Below, piece after piece: positions 42,301 through 53,952 of a DNA stretch of 64,000 nucleotides. Both the position numbers and the translations under genes were made by a program. Position 1 is the stretch's first letter. Every line of letters begins with the position of its first letter. A model generated the notes under the pieces. The model searched no databases. It was not told the origin of the DNA and saw nothing but the letters and a program-made list of their open reading frames with translations. Source of the stretch: Dromaius novaehollandiae (Eukaryota; Chordata; Aves; Casuariiformes; Dromaiidae); assembly GCF_036370855.1 (NCBI RefSeq), contig NC_088117.1:8060001-8124000 (forward strand). Reading direction: 5' to 3'.

Positions 42301-45300
42301 CACTCATTCGCAGTCATTCACAGATGGGTTCTAGGGAAACAGGGCATGAAAAAGGAGCAAAACAATGAAAAAAAACCCTCTTTCTCCAACTCCTTTGAGC
42401 TGTGGGCCATCTCAGAGAAGCTGCATTAGGGCTGTGGAGAAGCTGCATTAGGGCTGCGTCCATGCAGCAGATCCCGCTTGGAACAAATATGTTCCATCCG
42501 TGGTCCCAGTTCAGGTGATGATCAGACGTGATCCCAACCACTTGGAAAGTGGCAGCGAACGTGTCTCATTCCCCCAGCACTGTGGAGAGCAGAAACCTGT
42601 GACTCGAGGCACAGGTGGAGCGTCCCCTGGGTTGCCTTGTTGATGAGGTTGCCTGTTCACAAGGGTTCGTTTGTAGATCAAACTGCTTATCTTTGCTTTT
42701 AAAGGCTCAGCCCCTTGTGGCCTCTGCTTGCATCTCTGCTCTGCTTTCTTCTCTTTTGCTGTACCTGCTGCTGATGTGCTTTTATGCCATCCCGTCTTCC
42801 TCCCTGATCAAATGCTGGAGACGCCTTCCCTCAGCAAATGACCTCCTGGAATCCTTTCTGCTGAATGCGTATCCTCTTTGTGACTTACTGGTGTTGCTTT
42901 GCTAAAGAAGAAGGAAAGTATGGTCTGCTCTGCTTTCAGAGAGCTGGCTTAATGGCTTCCAGATTAGTGTGCGTCAATACCAAACTGTCCAGTCAAGTGA
43001 GGGCTGGATTCTGTAGGGCTGAGCCCCTCCTGAGGATTGCTGAGCTTGCTCTGCTCTTACTGAAAATGGACAAGCTGCTGGGGGCTGAGCTGGTTGCCTG
43101 GCTCTGGTAGGCTTATCAGGGAGACCCGTTGCGTAGAGCTGGCTAGAGTCTGGCTGGAGGCATCTGACAAGCGGCGATAGCTGAGTTGTTGTTCAGGGCT
43201 CCAGCGTAGCCCGTGTCTGGCATGAAGCTGCCTGACTGATAGGCTGTGGCCTGCCTTCCCCTCCTGGAGGGAGTGCTTTCACGTGGCGATCGGTGCTGGG
43301 GCTGCAGCCTGGGCCGCTTCTTCTAAGTGCTGACTTTGATCCGAGGAGCAGTGCAGCAACGAGGCTACTTTAGCCATGCAAGGAACAGACCTTCCCTTTA
43401 AACAGCCTGCTTCCCAGAGGCGCTGGGGGAAACTGGTTGTCCCTGTGGCTTGCTCTGGTTCCAGGAGGGAAGCAGCAAGTGCCTCGGTTTCAGCAGCTCC
43501 CCGCTCTGGCACGGGCTGAGGAGCCCAGTGGGGCAGGCTTGGTCCCTGCAGGCAGTGCTTGCTGGTGATGCCACCTCAGCACCTCCGTCTGCCTGGCCCT
43601 GCTCTCGAGAGGTGCTGACAGGTCTCTGCTCTGTAGGAGCAGCGACTTTGCGGTTTGCCTTTGGGACTAGTGGCAGGCTCGGGGTCAAGGGGATGCAAAA
43701 TCAGCACAACAGAAAGAGCAAGGAGAGCGGGGGGACTGCCCTTGCTTTGCTCACTGGAAAGGTAAAGCAATAATAGAGCTTAAAAACCCAGCCAGGCAAG
43801 GCAGGGCTGCAGCGGTGCTGATGGCTGTGTTCCCGTAAGCTCCGCTCTCGCCCTCCCGCTCCCTGGCTGGGGTCAGCCCTGGCTGCACAAGTTTCCTCTG
43901 CTGGACAATGGGAAGCTGCTCCTTTTAATAACCGCCTTTTCAAAGGGCCTGGAGCCCAAAACGAGCTGCTTCTCTTTAATTATTTATTGGCATGGCTGAG
44001 CCAGCAGCTGGGTCCTGCTCTCCCGTGTTCAGTGGGGCTGGGCTTTTTAATCCCTTTAAAGCGAGCGAGCGGGGAAGGGGAGGTTCGGCTCTCCCTCGCG
44101 CTCCCCGAGGCCTGCAGGCAGATCTGGGGAGGGGGAAGGAGGCCGCTCTTGCCAGCCGTTTATGCAGGCAGTGCTGAGCGCTCGGCGAGAGGGGTTTGAA
44201 ATGCGGGAGCTGCTCATAATGAGCTGCCGCTGCTGCTGGGGGATAAATCACCAGCGCGATTTAATTATTTAATACAACCCAGTGCTGGGGATGCTGTCGC
44301 TTAATTGGAGGGGAGCGCAATAGCCAGGCGGGGGTGGAGCTGACTCCAAACCTGACCCAGTGCAGTGGGGAGGTGCTGGGTTTGTGCAGCATTTGGGGCT
44401 GCTGAAGCAGGGCGGGTTGCGCTGCCTCGCTCTGCGCAAATCCTGGGCACCAGCTGGCTACCGATTCCAGCTTGCACCCTCACAAGGGCACCCCGTGCTC
44501 TGGCCCGCTGTCCCTGTCGGCACACCTGCACTCGGGGTCTTTCGTGTTCCTGGTGCGGGCGAGTCCCAGCCTCTAGCCTGCTCGACAGCTCGATTGCCAC
44601 GGTCCATCGGCGGGGGGGTGGATCCCTCCTCTGGCTGCTCCCTGCTCCCGTTCTCTCTTTTACCCTCACCGTGTCCTCACCTTCCAAGGAGCTGCTGTCA
44701 GTGCAGGAGGCTGAGCCTGCTATGAGACCCTTCCCCCCCGCCCCCGGGAGCGGAGGTGATGGGGAGCAATTCATGGCCTGTTCAGCGGCAGCGCGGCTCT
44801 GCCTTGCCTGTCTCTCCTTCCCCGCCCCCTTCAAGTGGTGCTTCAAGGGCTAGAAACTTGCTGGGCTCGGCTGTTTCCTCGTCCTCCCGGCAGGCAGCAT
44901 GAAGAATTGAACCACAGCCCAGGAGACCAGCCAGCTTCACATGGTCGATGCCTCCAGCAAAGTCAAACCAGCCTCCGTTTCTGCTGTCCTTTTTGTCCCC
45001 TTGACGGAGGAATCCCCTCTCGAGACAGCGGAGCCTACCTTGCCCAGGGCCTGGCCAGCTGCTGCAGCAGCTGACGGCTCTCCAGCTCCTTCAAGTCAGG
45101 CGAGGAGAATCCCAGACCGGCCGGCCGGCTCCGCTGGTTGTCAACAGAGCTTCCTAAAACTGTCAGGAGCCGCTTCAAGTGCTGCCCCCGGTTTGGGTGC
45201 TGATCTTGCCATGGTGCTGCCTCTCAGCACGTGGTGCTGTAGCTGTTCCCCAGCTGTATGGGCAAGGCATGCAGGAGGCTACATGCATGGGCCGATCCTG

Positions 45301-48300
45301 GTAGTGACAGTACAGCTTGAGATGCTGTGCTGTGTGACCTATTGCTCTCTGCACCTCTCTTTTTCCTTTTTCTTCATGGTCATGGCAGTGCCTCCTCCAG
45401 TCTCTGCCTCTCCTACATCCTACACAGATTCCTCACGTTCTCCTTCCAGCACTGGGTGCAGGAAAGATAGCTTTGTTGTCTTGCTGTTTCCTTTGTCTTC
45501 CATCAGCTTCATGCTCTTACTGGGGCATTTCCCAAGGTTCTCATACTTCTCATCTTCTGCGCTCTGATGAGACCACTGGTGGGCAAACCAGGCTGTCTCT
45601 TCCTAAGGGTGGGTTGTATGTTGTCTACACGTGTTGGCTAGGTGCCTTGCGCGCTTGTGCTGTAACGCTGGGTTGGAGCCCCCTTAGCAGTCTAGCTGGT
45701 ATAAATTTGAAGGCACAGGAATCATGCTAAAAGGGTTGAATTGAGATTAGGCCCTGCTGGGTGAGGTGCCTTACAAACACTACGACCATCTCTGTTAGTC
45801 CTGACTCCTAAGAGACACCTCAGGACAAAGACTGGAGGCCCCAAGAGGGGAAGTATATGTGCAGGACCACATAACCAGCCATGGATGAGGACAGACTATA
45901 AATGCTCTGCTGTATCCCATGGGTTGCACAGGACTGTAAAGATGCAGATCCTCAGTTTTGTGTTGGAGATCACTCAATTAGGTAGCACTTCTGCCCCTGC
46001 TTCTCTCTCCTGTATGTCCTACACATAGGAGTTTGCTTTAGCTCTTCTGCCAGAGGTTTTAGAGTGTGGTGCTGTTGCAGCTCGTGAAAGGGTGTGTGGG
46101 CTACTGGAGAGCCCATTTTGTATTGGACTGATCTGAGGGAAGGGAGGTTTGCATTCCAGAGATTGTTGGCACATCCCATTCCTGCTTTCCACCCTTGGGA
46201 AGAATGGCATTGGCTTTAACAACTCCGGTCCAGGGCAGTGATATCAGAGCCTGAGGGACTGCTCTGTTTTGTGTCAATGTGACCCCTCATCTTCTTTGTC
46301 TCCATAGCCCATTGAAAAGCTGGTGGCTCTTCTGAACACCCTCGACAGATGGATCGATGAAACTCCACCAGTGGATCAACCTTCTCGCTTTGGAAACAAA
46401 GCCTTCAGGACCTGGTATGCCAAACTAGACCAGGTGAGCATGTCTTTCATCTACTATTAAGTGCAGCTCCTACAGAAAAGCAGTGTGTCCAGCAGTGGTA
46501 GCAGAATGGCTGCATCCCTCTGTGGTAGCCAGGCAGTCTACAGAGGAGTTGCACAGCCTCTGATAAGCAGTGGAGTGATTCACTTCTTGATATGCATCAC
46601 TTATTCCTGATCTGGTGCTCTCTTTACCTCTTATGAGAGCAGATGCTCAATGTAAATGCTCTTGGCTGGGTTGCTCTGAATGTCGTTCCAAGGAACTCCT
46701 TTGCTCTGTGACTACTCGCCGTGTCTGCTAGCTGGTAGGTGACACAGAAGATCAGAGGAAGGTTGTGAAACTGCCTGACTTTCTTCAGCTCAGAGCACTT
46801 GCCCTGCACTGAGCTCCGGAGGTGGCAGAGGCAGAGTCCAGGCAGCAGTGTGCTTGCAGGTGGTCTGCTGTTCCTTCATCCTTGAGATGACTCTGTGGGT
46901 AACTGGGCTGATGTGCCTGGATGCTGAGGTCTTTTTTTCCCCTCAGACTACATGTGTCCTGGGTAAGCATCAGGTGAAGCTCTCCCCAAATCGCTTTGTG
47001 GAGGTGACTTCTTCAATAGGAGAGTTTATTCCTCTGTCAGACTGGCCCTGGGTGCCGCAGGAATGCACCAGTGCAGCTCCCCCTCTGCTGCTGTGCAACA
47101 CTGTGTGTGAGCAGAGGATTACATCCTCCCGGGGACTGCAGCAGATCTGTGCTCACTCAGGGGAGTCTTTTATGTCTTTCAGGAAGCAGAAAAGTTGGTG
47201 GCAACAGTGATCCCCAAGCATTTGGCTGATGCTGCGCCAGAGGTAGCAGTGTACCTGAAGGAATCCGTGGGGAACTCCACCCGCATTGACTATGGCACAG
47301 GTACCCTGGCCTGCAGGCTGCCCAAGATTGGACTCACTAGGGCAGCCGCCCTTTGGAGCCCCATGCTGGGTTTATTTAAATATACTATAGCCACTGTTTC
47401 TAGTGCCAACTTGGTACCAAGGCCAGAAGTTGCCCACCTTCCTTCTTGGGCCTCCTAACCCTATGTCCGTGGTGGGCTCTGACTGAATGGGGCCTGGAGA
47501 GAGCTGGGGCTGGGAACTGGGCTGTGCTAGAGCTATGACACCCTTCTCACGTCTCATCTAGGCACCTCAAAGTGGTTTAGAAGTGTGAATCAAGCTTTGC
47601 AAGCCATTCTGAGATGAAATTTGGGAGCTGAATTACCACATATAGCAGTATTGCACAGCTGATCTGCAATAGGCAGTTGGGAGGGATAAAATGTAATTGC
47701 ATGAAATTGAGCTAGAGTGGGAAACAAATTTGTGTTCAGCGGGAAGTGGCTCGAGTTCTGGTGTTTCCTAGGAGTGGCATCACTGCTTAAATAGAGACTT
47801 TAAAATCAGAATGCAGGCACATTTTGCACCTAAGAAAATACGGAATTGCAGGCTGGGGTAACCACACTGGCTTCAGTTAGATGTAAATCCAGACTTGTTG
47901 GTGTGAAACCACATGGTTACTCCGCACTCCGCCCTGTTGTATGGAGGGCAGGTGTGCTGAGAAGGGTGTCCTCGACAAAAGGCGTGAAAGTGGGATGCTG
48001 GGGGAGTAAGGAAACACGACTTTGGGCATGGCTAAAAGGATGAAGTGCGGAGGCTGAGCAGTGCCTTGCTGGGAGAGCTACAGCTCGCTGGCACCAGGGG
48101 GAGATGTTGTCCTTGGAAAGGGAGCTAGTGGCTGGGATTTTGTCAGCTCGGGGAATAAAATTCAGTCTTTCCTCCCCTCCTGTGTGCCCTGAGCCAGGGG
48201 CCCGTGTGCTAGATCCCAGTCTCTAGACTGTAGGTGCAGTTTGTTCCTACACTGGCAGCTACATTTCTTTACAGAGTGAAGCTGCTTATCTTGTACTCTC

Positions 48301-51300
48301 CCTTGTTCTGTGGTCCCTTCCACTGGAGGACGTTGCTCTGTTTTTGCTGGTTGCCTTTTTCTCCTTGCTGTTGGCTGGAAGACAGAGCTGCAGAGCCCCA
48401 GCCACTGATCCCGGTACCTTCTGAGAGGGACCGTTCCCAACACTGGCATGGCATCTGCATCCTTCTGACACAGAGGTCTTTCTGAAGCAGGAGGAAACCT
48501 GTTTACTTGCAGATGTGAGGTTCTTCTGCATCCACAGAGCAGGCAGTTCTGCAGTGCTCCACTTCCTCTGCTGTGCTGAGCTCCTGGGAAAGGCCCTGCC
48601 TTGCTCCCAGCACACCCAGTGTTGGAGCTGCTTTTCCTCAAAAACGTTCTTCTTTCTTTCTCAAAGTTAATAGTGATCTTACAGATGTCTAGAAGGCACT
48701 TTGGCTGGGTGTTTTGTGAGAATGAAATGTTGTCGGCTCAAGTCATTAATGCACCTTAGGGTTCAAGTCATTAAAGTACCTTAGGGACAGCTGGCTGGGG
48801 CTTTTGCCCTGGGAATGTGGCTGTTGTGATTTCTAAAGAGCCATTGTGTTGCCTACAGAAAGTTTGTCCCAGGGACTGGAAACACCTGTGTCACATCTCT
48901 TCATCTTTTTTAACTTCAGGGCACGAAGCTGCATTTGCGGCCTTTCTCTGTTGCCTCTGCAAAATTGGTGTTCTCAGAGTGGATGACCAGATGGCCATTG
49001 TCTTTAAAGTGTTTAACAGGTGAGATAATGGGAAGAGAAGGGCTGGCAGCACTGGGTCGTTCGGGGGTCAGATCTGACAGTGTCCCCTTCCAGCTGTCCG
49101 AGATGTGTGAGATGTTACCGCTTGTTCTGTACATCAGTCTCTTCCTGTAGTCTGGGCAGGTTGTGCACCCTTTCTTCCCCCCATCAGCACCCATTTGGAA
49201 GTAAGAAATTGTAAGAAGATCATCCTCCTGGGATGTGATATGGGAAAATCAAGATCCTTCTGCAAAGGTGTATTCGTAATAGAGAACACGAGTGCTGAAG
49301 GGCTTTCTGGCCTAGGGAAGAAGAATAAGAAAACTGTGTTTGAATATAAATGCAGACAACTTAAAATTAGGAAGCAGATATGCTTTTTAATGGAGCATAT
49401 CGTTACCCAAAGAGTCTGGTGGCACCTTGTCTGTTAGAAGCTGGGTGTCTTTTTGAAAAGTTTTTAGTTGAATGCAAGTTATCAAGCTCTGCAGAGGTAT
49501 CTGGGTGAAGTTCTGTGGTTTGTGATAGACAGGAATGTCTGACCAGCTGATCTAATGTCTCTTCAGGCATTTAAAAAAAAAAAAAATCTATGAAACTGGC
49601 AGGCAGCCACTGCTCCTTTAGATGTGTTTCCAACCCAGGAGATGGAGTTGGTAGTGATGAAACCAGTGGAATGGGCATTGGGAGTCCAGAGATCTAGTCT
49701 CAGATGTAGCATTGATTGGTGGCATGGAAATGATTTCCCTCTGTGGTTCTTCCTTGCATTAATTTTCCACCTGAAAAATGGAAATAGCAGTTGCCATACA
49801 GTGGAAAGCTTTCTGAGTTCTTTTGGAAGTTATTGAAGGAGAGTGAAGTATCAATATTCTCAGATAACAGCTGGAATGGGGAAAGATCTGCACCAACATA
49901 AGACACTGTGGATAATATAAACTTCCAGCACTTGCTTTCTTGGAGAATTCAGTGTAAAAAACAATTTTAACCTGAAATGGGCTCTTCTGTTGGGTCAAAA
50001 AAAATGGGCTTGGGGCCCTCTAAGAGCAGACAGTCTCTCTGTTTGGATCTCCCTCTTGTTCCATGGAGGGAGAAACCTGGATTTGGTGTTTTTAGTCCAA
50101 AAGGCTGCCTCGTCTTAACTCTTCTTTCTCTGTTTTGTTTCAGGTACCTAGAAGTGATGCGGAAACTTCAGAAGACCTACAGGATGGAACCTGCTGGCAG
50201 CCAGGGTGTGTGGGGCTTGGATGACTTCCAATTTCTACCTTTCATATGGGGCAGTTCCCAACTAATAGGTAATAATAAAAATCTTCTACTCTTCCAGCCT
50301 GCTCTCTGTCCTGTTGGCCTTGGTTGCAGGGGTGATGAGGCTTGCCACTAATTTTTAAATATAAATGTCTAGTTTATGTATAATACAGTGGAAGAGTTTT
50401 CTTGGGGCTCAAAAATTTTGTTCTCTGCTTTCCAAATAAAGCTAGTTGCTTAGGTTGGGAGATGGAAGGTTACCTTGTACAGTACATCTGTCCTTATTGC
50501 AGTGACTGCTAGTTTCTGTTTTTTGTTTTTTTTTTAATAGAATAGTGTTTTTTCTGCTAGAAAACAGGCTTTCCACCCTGGTGACTTTACCTGTTGCTCT
50601 CATTGCAAAGGCACTGGAGTGGGAGCTGGGAGGTGAGTTGGAAGGGAACAGCTCTGTGCTAACTTCTGAAAACCTCTGTTGGGAGGATTACGTCTCCTGT
50701 GGAAGATGGGCAGGACAAGACCTGACTGCTTGAATTTGGTCTCAGAAAAGGGGGTACTATACGGGTTACTTCCTATTTTCTTTTACTCTTTAGACCATCC
50801 AAATCTGGAGCCTCGGCACTTTGTTGATGAGAAGGTGGTAAATGAAAACCATAAGGACTTCATGTTCCTGGAGTGCATCCTCTTCATTACAGAGGTGAGG
50901 ACTGGGAAGTTTGTCCCACAGGGAAGTTCTCTTGTTATTAGACAGTTGGCTCCAGCTGTGGCTTTCTCTTCCTCCTTTGCTTGTTTGTTTGCTCTCATGG
51001 AACTGTGTGGATGAGCTGTTGCACGTCTGAGGTGCTCCCCTTGAATGGGTTGAACAGGGGTGTTGAGAGAAAAGTATAACTGAGCTAGATGGGCTGTGGA
51101 TTGCTATTGAAGGGAGCTCTAACAAGAGCAAACAAATAACCTTGGATCATCATTTGGATCAGTCAGTGGGAACTCAGAGGGAGAAGACTGGTGCCTGCAT
51201 GTGTGCTAGGAAGATTAAGTGGGAGCTGCAAAATGGCTGTGCTTGCCGAGATACCTCCCTTCCCTCCAGCCATTTGGCCCTGTCTAGCAGGCTGTGAGCT

Positions 51301-53916
51301 TTCCCTTCCTTACAGCAGGCTCCCAAACCTCCACGCAACTTGGTCTCCTCCAGATCTGACCGGACTGTGCCATAAAAGTTGCAAAAAATGCACATTTCTG
51401 TAAACTATTAAGAGAAGATGGTGCTGAAGTTAACCCAGCTGGCAGCACTATCAGGACCATGTTTTCGCTGAAGGACTCTAGGGTCCCTGGGCAAGGGACT
51501 GGTGATATTCGGTGTGTTGCCAACCACGGGCAGTGTTTCTAAATGAGGGAGCTCACAGCTTCCTGACCTCCGCTGCAGTGAATGACCCAACTGTTTTTAC
51601 TGTCCCCCTTGCTGCAAGGTCTGGGCAGGGAGAGCAGGAACCACATGCTCTGTTCTGGTGAGGGATTTCTTGTCCCTGGCAAGAAGGAGTTGATGTGATT
51701 AATTCTGAAGGGTAGAGTGCAGTTCTTCCCCTTCGTTCCGTTTGCTTTTCCCCCTCCTCGCCTCCCTAAATCGGTGATGAGATGAGAAGGGAGGTTACAG
51801 AATATGAATTTAGCCTTTCATGTAGAAAACTTTCGTAGGAGCCTTTGGCCCAAACCCCAGGAGGTGCTGAGTCAAGTCCTACTGAATTTGGTACAGTCTG
51901 TTGGTACCTAGCAGCTCGTAGGATTTAACCCTTTATGCAGAGTTAAATCGTGGCATGGATAGTAGAGAGGCACAGGCTGAAGAGACAAAGATGAGGACAG
52001 GAAATCTGTTCTTGCTTCATCCTCACTGGAAGCGGGAGCCAAGATGCTCCAAGATTTATTTCAATTTGGGGCTGCGTAATACACTCACAGTGCACTAACC
52101 CGAAAAATAGAAACCTCATGATGTTTGTGGAAAATTCTGCAGCGTACAGATGACACACACAGTTTAAAATCCACCGCAAAAACACACTGCTTCTAGTCGC
52201 TTTGCTTTTGCCTGCAGAAACTTCGCTTTTTGGTAGGCTGTTTTAATATGTGATTTCCCTTCTTTTTCCATCCATGTGTTCGTGAGTGATGGGGGAATCC
52301 GGTTCCGTAGCGGAGCTGCTCAGTGCCACCTGGTGGTAGCAGAACCTGCTCTCGGTCCCTCCTGGCGTGAGCCGCTGAAGAACTGGGACAACCTGCGTTA
52401 TCCAATGCGGGATATTTCCAACCTGTTCTCGTGGGAATACATCTCCCCTTTTTTAAAAAAGATTTTGCTTTCAAAATTCGATTTTCTTTCTCAAATGCCA
52501 GGAAAGGTTGCTGCTGCCACTAGGGGGGGCTGAGGCAGCCTCTAATGCCCGCTCTCTCTCCAAAATCAACAACAAAACAAACAAAATATCAGGGAAAAAA
52601 GACAGATGGGATTGAAGACCTTAATAAAATAAGAATTTTGTTCTGAGCTTTTCAGCTGGATGCTCCCCTCCTTTAAAGGTGTTATTTAAACAGATAGCAA
52701 ATAGTGCCACAGTTCCTACTACATCTTACTGACACGAGAGCAGCTCTTGTTTCAGCAGACTGTGGCCAAGGTGAGTTATTTTCTTTTAATCAAGAGAATA
52801 TTCTCTTGAGCAGATATTTTTCTCGGCCTCTGGGCGACGTTTCAGGGACGTGAATATACAGTGTCGTGTTTGCCACGTGTATGTTTTAACCTCAGACTCT
52901 TAAAGTAACAGCGAGATGGTGTCCAGTCTGAACCCACTGAAACATCCCCTTGGAGCACCACCCCGCGCTGCATGCGGACGCGGCAGCAAGGCTTATGTAA
53001 GCCGGCCTGCTGTTGGGCTATTTCTAAGGTGGTTTGAGACCTGAATGTTTGATTTTTTTTTTTTTTTAATTTATTTTTAATAAGATGAAGTTCACTGAGC
53101 TGGCTGGGATTTGGGCTGTTGCCCCCACCTCCCGGCACCGTGCTTTGCCCAAGCGTGCTCTGGGGCAGAAAGCCGGGTGCTTGTGATACTCGTAGATTGG
53201 AGGATGAAGATGGCTTGGGACCACGTCCACAGCGCCTGATGCAATAGGAGCTGTGAACGGAGCTGCCATGCTGGCAAAAATGGGAAGCTCGTGAGCGTTT
53301 GCATAGTGTAAATGTAAAAAAGAGGTGGTCGGGTACGACTGGGTTGTGTCAAGGGCTCTGCATGGGAGCTGCATGGCGGAGCAGTGAAAGCACCAGGCGC
53401 TCGCTTTGAGCAGCGCTGTCTTGGAAGGAAAAACCGAGGACCCAACGCAGCCTGCCATTGCACCAGCTGAAATCCAAGCCCGTTGGAAGCGGCGCCCTCC
53501 CGTCGGGATCCCCTCAGCCCCGTGATGCCGCGGGGCCGTGTCCCGCTCCCGTGCCGGCCGGCGGGATGCAGCGCGCCCGGAGGGGCCGCGGGGCGGCCGG
53601 GGGCTGTGTTGCTTTAAGAGCCAAGGGCAGGCAGCAAGAATTTCAGTTTCAATCTGGCTTCTAAATTTGGAGGTTTGGGAAGGGAGGGCTCGGATTTCGG
53701 CTGGAAGGGAAGGAGCTGACAGGAAAGCACTGCCTCAGCCGTCCCCCTCCCCCAGTTACTGACAGAGGAACCATTTACAAAAGGCTGATTCTCTTGGGAA
53801 CGGAGAGGCAGGAACGCAGCGTCTGTGAGTAATTTCCTGCTCAATATGGCTGCTCTGACTCACTCCATTCCCCTGGGGTCACTGCGGGACTGCAGCGCTC
53901 TTGCTGTCTCTCTCTC

Positions 53917-53952
<36 letters not shown>

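Larger units (their letters stand above)
40891..46307 (+). other. PTPA: PTPA intron 3
   Basis: A 5.4-kb intron with MIR-like relics at 41243-41345 and 45735-45900, a 22-bp tandem duplication at 42415-42458, and a GC-rich, CpG-bearing segment at 43.8-45.1 kb that includes a cluster of TAATTA sites. No extra exon was recognised. Confidence 0.8.
46434..50793 (+). other. PTPA: PTPA introns 4-7
   Basis: Introns are 46434-47182, 47301-48919, 49020-50143 and 50269-50793. They hold a 25-bp tandem duplication at 48738-48787, a MIR-like relic at 49655-49830 and short A/T tracts. No other gene was recognised. Confidence 0.8.

Noticed and set aside
44301-45567. Long frames on both strands in PTPA intron 3 (up to 208 codons)
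   Set aside because: GC-rich intronic sequence without splice-compatible structure or protein similarity.
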